Assembly: GCA_011033025.1 (NCBI GenBank)
Contig: WFMF01000055.1
Span: 674,222-738,221 of the forward strand
Length of the DNA: 64,000 nt
Source: Beroe forskalii
Lineage: Eukaryota > Ctenophora > Nuda > Beroida > Beroidae
Reading direction: 5' to 3'
The notes under the pieces were generated by a model. That model was given only the letters and a program-made list of their open reading frames with translations. It was not told the DNA's origin and did no database searches. The position numbers and the translations under genes were made by a program. Of this stretch, positions 63,101 to 64,000 are shown one piece after another. Position 1 is the stretch's first letter; each line of letters begins with the position of its first letter.

Positions 63101-64000
63101 ATTTTCTAAACCCATTGCAGTACCCTTCGGGGGTGTCAGCAATCAATCTTAGTTCTATTTTACAAGGTGAATTCACGTAATCACTCCATGTAGGTAGTAA
63201 TTTCGTCAAATGAAGTCTAACCAGATCATATCATTGAATATCTGACCGTCTCCCACCCAACCCAGGGTCAATACGTTGCCCCTACCAACGCCCAACTCAA
63301 AGCAGACGGTACGTACAGCTACGTGACTAGTAAGAGTCTGGAACAACTCTATCCCCAAGTGGATGACAAGCCTGGAACCAACTACTTCGATTCTAAGGCT
63401 CACTGGCTCTCCATGGTTATCAATGGACCTGAACCTTACACCATCAAAACATCGCCCAAGGTAAGAATTCTGGAGGTTTGGAGGGGATCGATTAAAATCC
63501 GATCTTAGCGTCTTTCAATTGCGCATTTTATGTTAATTTGGCAATTATAAATCGGATAATTGACCATTTGACCTCTCCAGATCGTCCTGTCCCTTACACT
63601 GGAACCCGTTGATGGCAGCGACTTCTTCGATGAGGACAAGATTGTAGAAAACCTAGCAGCTCTCCTTAACGTTCCAAAAGAGAAGATCAAGATCGTTAAA
63701 ATCGTTGCTGAAGGTAAATATAACTGTGTTATGACAACAAATCTTGAAAAATGGGCTCACGGCTATGGGCTTGGTATTTTCATGTTTGACGTTTAGCTTT
63801 GCGCCAACCTCTACAACGAATGTATTTCTTGTTGTGTCTTGGTATTATGCAAACCACTATGATTGAATTTCTTACCCACCCTTTCATAGGTCGCAAACGA
63901 AGATCAGCTGGTCAGGAATTCCTAGTGGAAATTGCCAACGAACCAATCCAGGACGAGGAAAGCATGACTGAAGCGACTGTGGAAACCATGGCTAAAGACC
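3358..64000 (+). CDS. PKHD1L1: Fibrocystin-L-like (PKHD1L1) giant extracellular protein gene, about 90 exons, 3' end outside window
   Basis: Exons joined across GT-AG introns give a protein whose domain order follows vertebrate fibrocystin-L: signal peptide, three IPT/TIG domains, PA14, a family-specific middle region, about eleven more IPT domains, G8, beta-helix (PbH1), G8, beta-helix, and a C-terminal segment with a dibasic site. Recognisable family motifs include GGTRITITG (IPT), WSSKFTWGG (G8 start), GRYPIHFHMNG (beta-helix) and VDLINGP near the C-terminus. Known relatives are large type I membrane proteins of the cell surface; fibrocystin-L is a stereocilia coat component in mammals. 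Unusual here are a PAN/apple-like N-terminus and inserted CAP and SUEL lectin domains. Exons from the last IPTs to the start of G8-2 occur twice around an assembly gap and should be counted once. The transmembrane segment and stop lie beyond 64000. Host introns contain three other genes and many transposons. Exon positions are in the segment entries. Confidence 0.9.
3651..4100 (+). CDS. PKHD1L1: Exons 2-3: PAN/apple-like N-terminal domain
   Basis: Exon 2 (3651-3807) reads a cysteine-containing segment with GWATSQVKL and the motif CGGVTY. Exon 3 (4037-4100) continues with YTLRRG and ends at SWMK. The CxGVTY...YTLR pattern and spacing resemble PAN/apple-type folds, which bind protein or carbohydrate ligands; the assignment to that superfamily is by pattern only. 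Vertebrate fibrocystin-L, as I know it, starts directly with IPT domains, so this would be an extra N-terminal module. The donor region of exon 2 (TACTCTAAAA...ATGGTGA) is repeated in the intron at about 3842-3857. The exon 3 to exon 4 join is one base short with canonical sites. Confidence 0.65.
4358..6307 (+). CDS. PKHD1L1: Exons 4-9: IPT/TIG domains 1 and 2
   Basis: Exons: 4358(or 4369)-4416, 4856-5018, 5285-5404, 5587(or 5570)-5784, 5927-6052, 6237-6307. IPT1 opens with GSRVGGTRITITGQGFS and runs to TRIVCDVV. IPT2 starts near TPIVNSIAANHVPAGSLITM and ends before the exon at 6485. IPT domains are Ig-like folds of the extracellular part of fibrocystins and plexins. The end of exon 4 (GGAGGCACCCGC to CAAGGTAGG) is present a second time at about 4427-4489, a local tandem copy including its donor. 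The intron after 5404 is bounded by a repeat of TTCTGGTTT, and canonical splicing there is out of frame by one base; two alternative starts for the 5.6-kb exon are therefore given. Confidence 0.75.
6485..6883 (+). CDS. PKHD1L1: Exons 10-11: IPT/TIG domain 3
   Basis: Exons 6485-6595 and 6793-6883. The pair reads as a complete IPT pattern: SSISPTSGSENGGTKITIT, then a beta-sheet segment ending VQVGG, then NECQVESFTSSEIVCSTP. The Cys-x-V...I-x-C-x-TP signature is typical of the second half of IPT domains. It directly precedes the PA14 exons, as the third IPT does in vertebrate fibrocystin-L. Splice sites are canonical and the phase is continuous. Confidence 0.85.
7084..8063 (+). CDS. PKHD1L1: Exons 12-14: PA14-like domain
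   Basis: Exons 7084-7239, 7561-7708, 7818-8063. The translated segment contains DFAAKTIDIETIRTMN, YYIRMRFYLNIQETDLYGFH, KLYVSTDETL and VYFVEFVGILESY, which follow the alternating beta-strand layout of PA14 (a beta-barrel fold often used for carbohydrate or protein recognition) and occupy the same place as PA14 in fibrocystin-L. All splice sites are canonical. A palindromic MITE sits in the intron between the first two exons (7294-7424). Confidence 0.8.
7294..7424. mobile_element. Palindromic MITE, family C (TAGACA...CGGGTCCA)
   Basis: The left end TAGACACTTGCCTGATCGGG is mirrored by CCCGATAGGCGCTTGTCTA on the right. The centre contains GGGCTCGGGCCAAAACCGGA; the same phrase recurs near 12291-12310, so a fragment lies there too. 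Confidence 0.65.
8309..12719 (+). CDS. PKHD1L1: Exons 15-25: fibrocystin-L-specific middle region between PA14 and the second IPT block
   Basis: Exons: 8309-8432, 8772-8892, 9093-9177, 9641-9738, 10055-10159, 10399-10495, 10936-11080, 11312-11402, 11617(or 11599)-11692, 11925-12053, 12532-12719. Residues such as REAYCGR, TDSVRISKTSLST, GCGYDFPLIAVA and GTFDLTIDG align in order with the region between PA14 and IPT4 of fibrocystin-L, as I remember that family. No separate named domain is recognised. Anomalies cluster here: a 20-bp direct repeat flanks the intron after 11402; the start of the exon at 10936 has a degraded second copy at about 10697; about 49 bp at the start of the last exon are duplicated at 12369-12417; and the joins after 10495 and 12053 are one base short with canonical sites. 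Confidence 0.75.
8886..9090 (+). repeat. Short tandem repeats at the donor of exon 16 and the acceptor of exon 17
   Basis: After the donor at 8893, TATGGTGGCATTT/CATGGTGTCATTT recurs about four times to about 8975. Before the acceptor of the next exon, AGCTTATATGTATGCTTTC is present twice (9052-9070 and 9071-9090), so the polypyrimidine/acceptor tract itself is duplicated. Confidence 0.65.
9908..9990. mobile_element. Short inverted-repeat element
   Basis: ATCGTACTTTCAGCGCCGCG on the left is mirrored by CGCGCGACGTCTCAAAGTAC on the right, with a central perfect palindrome ACTTCGTTCGAACGAAGT. It is intronic and probably a small MITE. Confidence 0.5.
10697..10750 (+). pseudogene. Degenerate partial copy of the exon starting at 10936
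   Basis: After a good acceptor (TATTCTCAG) the sequence reads VDDRVEAF then diverges, matching the first residues of the exon at 10936 (VDDRVEAFSLSGDG). No usable donor follows and a MITE begins at about 10758. It looks like a relic of a local duplication that copied the 3' splice site and the first 40-odd exon bases. Whether it is ever spliced cannot be told. Confidence 0.5.
10758..10908. mobile_element. Palindromic MITE, family B (GGCAGTTCGAACTGCAGTTT)
   Basis: The left end GGCAGTTCGAACTGCAGTTT and the arm TTTTGTGTGCACGGCGTAAG are mirrored on the right (TTACGCCGCGAACACAAAAG, CAGCAGTTTGAACTG). It is a non-autonomous foldback element in the intron before 10936. Relatives lie at about 25395-25510, about 25685-25825 and, partially, near 29735. 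Confidence 0.75.
11502..11565. mobile_element. Short inverted-repeat element (CCAATCAGCGCG)
   Basis: ATTGACCAATCAGCGCGTGA is mirrored by CGCGCTCTGATTGGTTTTCA around a short loop. It occupies the middle of the 214-bp stretch between two 20-bp direct repeats (11383-11402 and 11597-11616). A related CCAATCAG...CGCGCG sequence is at about 18528-18570. Confidence 0.6.
12369..12420 (+). pseudogene. Partial duplicate of the exon at 12532, with its own canonical acceptor
   Basis: About 49 bases starting GACAGACAATGGCAGTT recur at 12531-12579 with one mismatch seen (CGT against CGC). This upstream copy is preceded by a canonical CCCCAG acceptor in the expected phase. The downstream copy, which continues into the real exon, is preceded by TTATG and its nearest AG is out of frame. 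The upstream copy runs to a stop after about 40 codons, so it cannot replace the exon by itself. Confidence 0.6.
12880..17822 (+). CDS. PKHD1L1: Exons 26-31: IPT/TIG domains 4-6 (first part of second IPT block)
   Basis: Exons: 12880-12985, 15481-15716, 15869-15961, 16326-16481, 16814-16918, 17735-17822. The segments read TPEVSTTSALSGSRGSTIAL then AGSGFG; GSIIPATGSVTGGTIATISG then EGFDP; and RIEPASGTVGVGGDSVKI then VGSGL, three successive IPT openings. The acceptors at 15481 and 17735 are preceded by tandem copies of themselves, and the CTGGCAGGTTTCA acceptor at 12880 has a second copy 53 bases upstream. The 15716/15869 join and the 17822/24697 join are each one base short with canonical sites; in the second case a small undetected exon is also possible. 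Confidence 0.75.
12996..13089. mobile_element. Palindromic MITE, family A (CGCGCACGAGAAATAGGCGG)
   Basis: The terminal inverted repeat CGCGCACGAGAAATAGGCGG at the left is mirrored by CCGCCTATTTCTCGTGCGCG at the right, with a short TGACGTCA-containing centre. It lies just inside the intron after 12985. A second, diverged member in the opposite orientation is at about 32641-32745. There is no coding capacity, so it is a non-autonomous DNA element. Confidence 0.75.
13453..13971 (-). CDS. Single-exon four-transmembrane protein nested in host intron
   Basis: An uninterrupted 172-residue frame from ATG at 13971 to a stop at 13453 shows four hydrophobic segments: roughly residues 9-31 (FALILANGGVTLSLFL...), 60-86 (TNLIGAVFAFGSFVVAVVV...), 94-118 (MLTIGISVCMLLSGILALTA) and 134-160. 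There is a longer loop between segments 1 and 2, and a charged C-terminal tail (RKKPEEQHEEV). The layout is claudin/PMP22-like, but the W-GLW-C-C signature is absent, so the family is not assigned. It lies antisense inside the 2.5-kb host intron 12986-15480. The lack of introns in so intron-dense a locus suggests a retrocopy or an ancestrally intronless gene. Tandem repeats occupy the region just 5' of the ATG. Confidence 0.7.
   Translation of the reverse strand: MSANHSHNTFALILANGGVTLSLFLTVLLQGLFHFQTNPDEVSWKYPDEARTPVFAIYPWTNLIGAVFAFGSFVVAVVVHLLDSGSVKSLRAKRKMLTIGISVCMLLSGILALTAVIDWLRLIITFDIEANLIPKIAAIFTFDILGVLGSGLSLLVQWFFLRKKPEEQHEEV
14015..14250. repeat. Two short tandem repeats upstream of the nested four-pass gene
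   Basis: At about 14015-14130 a unit of about 19 bases resembling AATCAAGTCAAGGTTGG is repeated about six times with small changes. At about 14165-14245 a unit of about 16 bases (AAGGCGCTGATT-like) is repeated about five times. Both lie directly 5' of the ATG of the minus-strand four-pass gene and could be in its 5' UTR or promoter. From 14250 to 15370 I see no gene. Confidence 0.7.
15060..15150. repeat. Short degenerate tandem repeat (TACTGGCGCGC)
   Basis: Units such as GATACTGGCGTG, GATACTGGAGTG and CTACTGGCGCG follow one another, with TACTGGCGCGC repeated most cleanly near 15115-15145. It is intronic, with no gene. Confidence 0.5.
15385..15480 (+). repeat. Acceptor-linked tandem repeat upstream of exon at 15481
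   Basis: The unit GTTTTAAGCTAACAACT occurs about five times, ending in AACTGTTCAG, the 3' splice site of the exon at 15481. One internal unit also ends in CTACAG. The repeat therefore covers the polypyrimidine/acceptor region. Confidence 0.7.
16481..16535 (+). repeat. Donor-linked short tandem repeat
   Basis: Immediately after the donor at 16482 the unit TTTAAACCGC is repeated about four times. It is an example of a tandem repeat touching a splice junction in this gene. Confidence 0.6.
16985..17100. repeat. Palindromic ATCGGCGATAAT-rich intronic stretch
   Basis: Complementary segments (ATTATCGGCGATAATT and relatives, plus AACCGATAA/TTATCGGTT) form overlapping hairpins. Related CCGGTTA/TAACCG text occurs at about 26880-26920 and 57650-57745, so it may be a dispersed element remnant. 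No coding sequence is present. Confidence 0.5.
17461..17756 (+). repeat. 86-88 bp tandem repeat containing four copies of a 3' splice site and exon start
   Basis: Acceptor plus exon start (CAG followed by T[C/G]GGAGGAGATTCAGT) recurs with spacings of about 86, 88 and 88 bases, starting at 17473, 17559, 17647 and 17735. Between copies lies the same AT-rich spacer containing TCTGAGTACTACAAAGTATC. Only the last copy continues into the complete IPT exon (AAGATCGTTGGG...); the first three run into GATAACC. All four acceptors look usable. Confidence 0.85.
18786..19000. repeat. 19-bp tandem repeat (GCCCCCTAAACGCACCCTT), about 11 units
   Basis: The unit GCCCCCTAAACGCACCCTT is repeated head to tail with few changes (ACC for GCC, CTC for CTT). 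There are no spacers between units, so it is a minisatellite. Confidence 0.85.
19125..19535. repeat. Duplicated block containing GACTCCATTTTGAATAT repeats
   Basis: A unit of about 17-18 bases (GACTCCATTTTGAATAT and variants with GCATAT or ACAAAT) is tandemly repeated at about 19140-19240 and again at about 19430-19530. The blocks share flanking text (CAATCAGTATTCATAA, AGATTGGACTCC), so the whole stretch looks like a diverged duplication of about 300 bp. Confidence 0.7.
20423..21344 (+). CDS. Putative nested secreted protein of unknown family (two exons seen)
   Basis: Exon 1 (20423-20486) starts with ATG and a strong leader, MFIIILLLMSLSQTQEFSD, with a donor in phase 1. Exon 2 (20785-21344, donor AAAAGGTAGGT) is mostly one open frame with FDPLSIRSVIRIYLRSSKED, DVIKASVNLYFGILPTG and DLFKPIIEKG. 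With exon 1 in phase 1, the start of exon 2 reads a different frame and the two frames meet at the C5 run at 20850-20854, consistent with one missing base or a pseudogene lesion. No family is recognised. It lies on the same strand inside the 17823-24696 host intron. A further exon may lie at 24354-24628. Confidence 0.5.
21345..21875. other. Intronic, nothing recognised
   Basis: No supported exon on either strand; the frames are short. Confidence 0.4.
21876..22065. repeat. 43-bp tandem repeat, five units
   Basis: The unit begins TTTTAGCGACCGTGTAAGTT and continues TGGTTATACCCCTCCCAAGC; it is repeated five times with very few differences. The first half (CGACCGTGT) also occurs near 52690 and in the following block. 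Confidence 0.85.
22066..22550. repeat. Tandem-duplicated block of about 320 bp
   Basis: A block starting CGGTCTCCACTGAAT.ACAGTG and including AAAGGAGCACTTAAAAATCT and GACGAGGGTCGTCAGACC appears at about 22070-22390 and again from about 22395. The second copy is interrupted by the hAT-like element beginning near 22551. Confidence 0.65.
22550..22965. mobile_element. Non-autonomous hAT-like element, copy 1
   Basis: The element begins GGGCCCGCAGCCAGGA and ends TCTGTCTACGGGCCTG, imperfect inverted ends. The flanks GTCAGTCTC (left) and GTCAGTCTC (right) look like an 8-9 bp target-site duplication, as for hAT elements. The body contains G/C-rich palindromes but no transposase. It interrupts the second copy of the duplicated block. 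Confidence 0.65.
23002..23416. mobile_element. Non-autonomous hAT-like element, copy 2
   Basis: Nearly identical to the element at 22550-22965, with the same ends and orientation and only about 37 bases between the two. It has no coding capacity. Near-identity indicates recent insertion or tandem duplication. Confidence 0.65.
24068..24286 (-). mobile_element. Retroposon (SINE-like) with 33-base poly-A tail, minus strand
   Basis: On the plus strand a run of 33 T (24068-24100) is followed by about 185 G/C-richer bases. Flanks TTATCAACAG (left) and TTATTAACAG (right) resemble a target-site duplication. Read on the minus strand it is a poly-A-tailed insertion. No tRNA A and B boxes are convincing, so the RNA of origin is unknown. 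Confidence 0.6.
24354..24628 (+). CDS. Possible last exon of the nested unknown gene
   Basis: An open frame to a stop at 24626 contains PIRVHIGLSIDPRLTPMSC, YEMEVSTGSILKSYAL and ACEEWNKSNSWYFEKFPS, protein-like but unrecognised. With an acceptor at 24352-24353 it joins in phase to the donor at 21345. The acceptor has a poor pyrimidine tract, and the stop lies only 68 bases before a host exon, so this is tentative. Confidence 0.35.
24697..24834 (+). CDS. PKHD1L1: Exon 32: second half of an IPT domain
   Basis: After CTTCAG the exon reads DTTQTSSDTAFFCVTGPNS and ends TLTFAYTLT before a strong GTGAGT donor. It supplies the C-terminal half of the IPT domain begun by the exon at 17735. Only this frame is open. 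Its 3' junction is the apparent seed of the 27-bp repeat that follows. Confidence 0.85.
24835..25396 (+). repeat. 27-bp minisatellite of about 20 units, each containing a consensus 5' splice site
   Basis: The unit is ATGACATTCACTTACGGTAA plus GTTAGAT. It resembles the exon 32/intron junction immediately upstream (ACATTTGCTTACACTCTGAC followed by GGTGAGTTAGATATG), and the first units retain the longer TTTGCTTACACTCTGACGGT form. Each unit therefore carries an ACG|GTAAGTTA donor. Because 27 is divisible by three, the array is open in frame (MTFTYGKLD), but it lies downstream of the donor and is not taken to be coding. Confidence 0.9.
25388..25940. repeat. Tandemly duplicated block of about 290 bp containing MITE family B
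   Basis: Two copies, from about 25388 and about 25678, each begin GGTAAGTTACCGGGGGCAGT, contain a palindromic core (GGCAGTTTGAACTG ... GCGCAAGCTGCAGTTT) and continue into AAGATGGCTATTGC and AAAACGGCAAGAAG. Short pieces of the 27-bp array separate them. The MITE ends match an element at about 10758-10908. Confidence 0.7.
26019..26489 (+). CDS. PKHD1L1: Exons 33-34: first half of the IPT domain that is split by the CAP module
   Basis: Exons 26019-26108 and 26378-26489. They read SSIVPAEGSVVGGTRVTITG then TGFGTDKDK, VFVEMGDMECDVDSV and TVLCVPQP, an IPT through its central Cys-x-V...V-x-C-x-P strand. The exon ends in phase 1 at 26489. The rest of this IPT resumes at 28884, after the inserted CAP domain. 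Confidence 0.85.
26658..27583 (+). CDS. PKHD1L1: Exons 35-37: CAP/SCP (PR-1-like) domain inserted in an IPT domain
   Basis: Exons 26658-26840, 26992-27145, 27431-27583. Diagnostic CAP features in order: THNMYRRMH with the downstream CYSQDVAKTAKSWAKYL helix, GENIMKFEHW, the helix ISSAIRSWYNTG, VVW followed by VGCAVEK, and VVCHYAAAGNVEG. CAP proteins are secreted, mostly disulphide-stabilised, with sterol-binding or signalling roles; no function can be given here. The module begins and ends with phase-1 introns. In the last exon the frame shifts at the C4 run at 27492-27495, consistent with one missing base; the first internal join is also one base short. A tRNA-like sequence lies in the second intron. 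Confidence 0.8.
27160..27240 (+). repeat. tRNA-derived sequence with A-box and B-box
   Basis: TTAGTTGGTGTAATGG resembles a tRNA D-arm/A box and GGGTTCGATTCCC is a near-perfect B box, at the spacing expected for a tRNA. The anticodon and acceptor stems do not pair well by eye, so this is called a tRNA pseudogene or SINE head, not a functional tRNA. Confidence 0.45.
27584..28883. other. 1.3-kb host intron without a gene
   Basis: I see no exon or clear mobile element. A short palindrome, AGAAGGCCCAACGGGCCTTCT-like, lies near 28700. Open frames here are short and composition-driven. Confidence 0.5.
28884..33223 (+). CDS. PKHD1L1: Exons 38-48: end of the CAP-split IPT and following IPT/TIG domains
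   Basis: Exons: 28884-29001, 29596-29699, 30032-30184, 30378-30478, 30660-30720, 30962-31089, 31340-31491, 32176-32278, 32475-32555, 32758-32928, 33097-33223. IPT openings are seen at KITSLSATAAAGGMFWN, LITGMDASQGSLKGGRSIVI, SITDVVVTKGDTTNTQ and VTGISPKVGSIYGGTDVVI; the last exon ends with the opening of the next (ASISPTTG). Linker cysteines such as YTYKVCQTP and CAGTCDYTYKENLTP match fibrocystin-L spacing. The exon pair 30962/31340 shares an 18-base near-repeat across the intron (ATGACGCAAGA), and the 28995-29007 donor sequence recurs at 29205-29217. Confidence 0.8.
30555..30659 (+). repeat. Acceptor-like tandem repeat upstream of exon at 30660
   Basis: CATTAGTTCCCCAGTTACC and variants are repeated about three times, each containing a pyrimidine-CAG, before the real acceptor TTCCCCGCAG at 30659. 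Confidence 0.6.
31710..32190 (+). repeat. Tandem blocks carrying extra copies of a 3' splice site
   Basis: CCCAGGGACGGTGA, which is the acceptor and first exon bases at 32176, also occurs at about 31884 and about 32124. Each extra copy sits in a longer repeated block containing AATAAAAGCTCGTCCCAGC, CTTGCCTCACTCTGA and GGGACTCAACTTTATAACTT. Only the last copy leads into the exon (GAGCAAACTGTGAGTCTG). Confidence 0.75.
32641..32745. mobile_element. Palindromic MITE, family A, second member
   Basis: The right end CCCGCCTATTTCTCCTGCGC matches the inverted end of the element at 12996-13089, and the interior TGACGTCATCTTACCCGCC is shared. The left end is more diverged. It lies in the intron before the exon at 32758. 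Confidence 0.65.
33408..35218 (-). CDS. Papain-family (C1A) pseudo-protease with C-terminal ShKT domain, nested antisense in host intron
   Basis: Three exons (35218-34674, 34498-33998, 33727-33408) encode about 455 residues: signal peptide MRLLLILLTAFVALSVS, an I29-like prodomain (IRWAIFKKNVEQV), then the C1A core. The active-site segment reads QGLCGSAWAF; the papain family has CGSCWAF, so the catalytic Cys is Ala, while the His (NHAITMVGYG) and Asn (VKNSWG) are kept. The last exon holds a six-cysteine ShKT domain (CKDTNPDC...GCRRTCQLC) and a charged, Cys-containing tail. It is likely secreted and proteolytically inactive; its binding role is unknown. One frame break lies at the G3 run at 34997-34999 (minus strand), and the exon 2/3 join is one base short; a 14-bp repeat (33719-33732, 33973-33986) brackets that intron. 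A wholly degraded pseudogene is unlikely given long open frames and intact folds. Confidence 0.75.
35219..36067. other. Host intron between the nested protease-like gene and the exon at 36068
   Basis: This is the 5' flank of the minus-strand pseudo-protease gene and would hold its promoter. I recognise no exon, element or clear regulatory motif. Confidence 0.45.
36068..36145 (+). CDS. PKHD1L1: Exon 49: first half of the IPT domain split by the lectin module
   Basis: Reads GANNDIITITGSNLSGAETT then GVSVEL, continuing ASISPTTG from the exon ending at 33223. It ends in phase 1. The second half of this IPT appears at 37070. Confidence 0.8.
36309..36844 (+). CDS. PKHD1L1: Exons 50-51: SUEL/rhamnose-binding-lectin domain inserted in an IPT domain
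   Basis: Exons 36309-36478 and 36697-36844. The segment reads LACEGRILDIDCGDKFISIQ, AHYGIQPF, CDGKTSCTVGAYNFIFSDPC and GKYLTASWEC. The ordered motifs ACEG-C-AxYG-C-GKxSC-DPC-KYLxxxxxC are those of galactose/rhamnose-binding (SUEL) lectin domains, as in sea-urchin egg lectin and latrophilin. The module starts after a phase-1 intron and ends with one, so the exons before and after it would still join in frame without it. TCCTTCAAG occurs at the end of the first exon and again just before the second. Confidence 0.88.
37070..39110 (+). CDS. PKHD1L1: Exons 52-57 (start): end of split IPT and last two IPT domains before G8-1
   Basis: Exons 37070-37170, 37421-37547, 37812-37981, 38309-38428, 38571-38669 and the first part of 38975-39167. 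They read TGITKTCEVQSSTATDITCK (second IPT half), VKVCGLLVDTT with CPSDICPSGTGLC, then TITSISPSDAGTGGGKQITI, FDNVPCTVSSASTTQIVCTT and GAVMTYMDKWSS, leading into the G8 domain. Sequence from the exon at 37812 onward is present again after the gap at 50550. Confidence 0.85.
38816..38892. repeat. Microsatellite (TTACTTAG)n
   Basis: The unit TTACTTAG is repeated about nine times with single-base variants in the intron before 38975. It is absent from the corresponding intron of the second copy near 51450, so it differs between the two copies. Confidence 0.8.
39111..40903 (+). CDS. PKHD1L1: G8 domain 1 and linker, left copy (exons 57-62)
   Basis: Exons 38975-39167 (second part), 39323-39462, 39662-39773, 40017-40126, 40349-40537, 40771-40903. 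They read WSSKFTWGGD, GQIVYLDESPPLLKGILLNG, HLVFDDNQDIKLMMEYMII, ELPMYGAKTIAVRHG, then VGDEIAISSSSFAPEEHE and the HLTRNVKLRG/ACPQAFNP linker. Eight G8-type glycines and the W-G-G opening are in place. G8 domains occur in fibrocystins, TMEM2 and CEMIP. All six exons recur at 51531-53417. Confidence 0.85.
41070..49355 (+). CDS. PKHD1L1: Parallel beta-helix region, left copy (exons 63-70)
   Basis: Exons 41070-41253, 47034-47239, 47469-47657, 47860-47985, 48141-48244, 48431-48635, 48691-49044, 49202-49355. They read GEEMDSDQFGSQIMFHAAEM, AGQAFRLGRYPIHFHMNGD, NRAVTVHGVDNLLVENN, FFLEDGIEENNVFRGNLAIF and ASFWIVNPVNTFENNVAAGS, typical beta-helix rungs. The intron after 41253 is enlarged by a 5.5-kb foldback element. 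The donor after 48244 reads CTAAGT where the right copy has GTGAGT, and the start of the exon at 48691 has indels that break the frame relative to the right copy. This allele or contig end is therefore damaged or error-rich. Confidence 0.75.
41306..46781. mobile_element. 5.5-kb foldback (long inverted-repeat) DNA transposon, Mutator-like by target duplication
   Basis: Ends are AGGGTGCGCCCTTTTTTC at 41306 and its reverse complement finishing at 46781. ATTTTGCCATT occurs directly outside both ends (41295-41305 and 46782-46792), an 11-bp target duplication. The outer arms match for hundreds of bases (41306-42100 against 46080-46781), including the CACATCACGTGACCTGTCAC stretch. Inside, both arms carry long tandem arrays based on GACACTTCATCTC, forward on the left and reverse-complement on the right. 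No transposase frame is seen. The second copy of this intron (53762-53943) lacks the element. Confidence 0.88.
42700..45370. repeat. Inverted arrays of a roughly 20-bp repeat (GACACTTCATCTC...) inside the foldback element
   Basis: From about 42705 to about 44530 the plus strand repeats GACACTTCATCTC followed by 5-8 variable bases such as AGACTGC, TGGGTAC or AGGGTAC. From about 44530 to about 45365 the same repeat is reversed (GAGATGAAGTGTCGTACCC). A 200-base unit (TTGTACATCCCAATCAGGAG through GAGGAGGA) punctuates the arrays at about 42510-42660, 43480-43630 and, inverted, about 45400-45540. Confidence 0.85.
49356..50549 (+). pseudogene. PKHD1L1: Exons 71-74, left copy, riddled with small deletions next to the gap
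   Basis: Segments at about 49543-49648, 49801-49946, 50091-50174 and 50376-50520 correspond to the intact exons at 56513-56631, 56796-56963, 57148-57234 and 57475-57624 but have lost many single bases and short runs. The density of deletions rises toward the gap, as expected for unpolished sequence at a contig end. Treat as an assembly artefact until re-sequenced. Confidence 0.8.
50550..50649. other. Assembly gap of exactly 100 N
   Basis: A run of 100 unknown bases separates the left and right copies of the IPT-G8-beta-helix exons. The fixed length indicates a scaffolding placeholder, not a measured distance. Confidence 0.98.
50650..53417 (+). CDS. PKHD1L1: Last IPT domains and G8 domain 1, right copy (exons 54 partial to 62)
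   Basis: Exons 50650-50705 (5' cut by the gap), 50967-51086, 51231-51329, 51531-51723, 51870-52009, 52212-52323, 52562-52671, 52872-53060, 53285-53417. They match the left copy almost residue for residue (for example TNKPVEGDLAVIQK for NNKPVEGDLAVIQK). The donor after 53417 reads GAGAGT where the left copy has GTGAGT. The right contig begins in the middle of the exon corresponding to 37812-37981. Confidence 0.85.
53578..56963 (+). CDS. PKHD1L1: Parallel beta-helix region, right copy (exons 63-72), intact
   Basis: Exons 53578-53761, 53944-54149, 54383-54571, 54785-54910, 55065-55168, 55330-55534, 55654-55994, 56150-56303, 56513-56631, 56796-56963. They read GIWVWEHWNPKGDGSCG, EIETGSGIEMKDFTLHDNWD, FIGGYPSLETRCGEFAPSS, AILRDLDGSLSGSNKPNGVI and GHEYDMEWDVDKKFTNVSY. 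The frame stays open throughout, in contrast to the left copy, and continues into G8-2. This copy should be used for the gene model from the exon at 48691/55654 onward. Confidence 0.88.
57148..58949 (+). CDS. PKHD1L1: Linker and G8 domain 2 (exons 73-77)
   Basis: Exons 57148-57234, 57475-57624, 57929-58126, 58396-58665, 58868-58949. They read VYKCYYENCTPPHPEPLP, KRWSVSADWIGTEEGYGG, PGPGDTIVIPSSWWMIYDTK, GANRIIVVGGKIVLGWKEDP and EMHSIVPDILWTSISEKA then WKVGDEIAIASTSSLPEQAE. This is the second G8 domain expected in fibrocystin-L. CC[C/T]GATGAG occurs at the end of exon 73 and again just before exon 74. Confidence 0.88.
59310..61885 (+). CDS. PKHD1L1: Second parallel beta-helix region (exons 78-84)
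   Basis: Exons 59310-59641, 59817-59945, 60066-60184, 60363-60524, 60699-60841, 61321-61446, 61635-61885. They read GARVLVTDYSQRKDDGST, GVQFKNSGQQGYREYFDPRY, NVQVYNNVIYAPMGSGVITN, LLHWSKSSLRVENSLFADNG and NPSDCVDMPCDARKKVLITD then VDGTVLGK. The DSFGARVLV/GQEGFRD-like and CVDMxCDAxRK motifs are characteristic of fibrocystin-L. The last exon has no GT at the expected end; a GC donor (AAG|GCTGGA) at 61886 keeps the frame with the exon at 62095. Confidence 0.88.
62095..64000 (+). CDS. PKHD1L1: C-terminal ectodomain region with dibasic site (exons 85-90), truncated by window end
   Basis: Exons 62095-62259, 62415-62605, 62832-63018, 63266-63460, 63581-63713, 63890-64000 (continues). They read SRSEYQWDSTDKRWGMGDYR, SRRLSPVALV, DDGSVDLINGPMDHGWCGGY, IVENLAALLNVPKEKIKIVK and GRKRRSAGQEFLVEIAN. 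The RKRRS run fits a proprotein-convertase site, and a basic run lies at the same place in fibrocystin-L. The segment around it resembles a SEA-like alpha/beta fold. Remaining C-terminal residues, the membrane anchor and the stop are outside the window. Confidence 0.88.
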
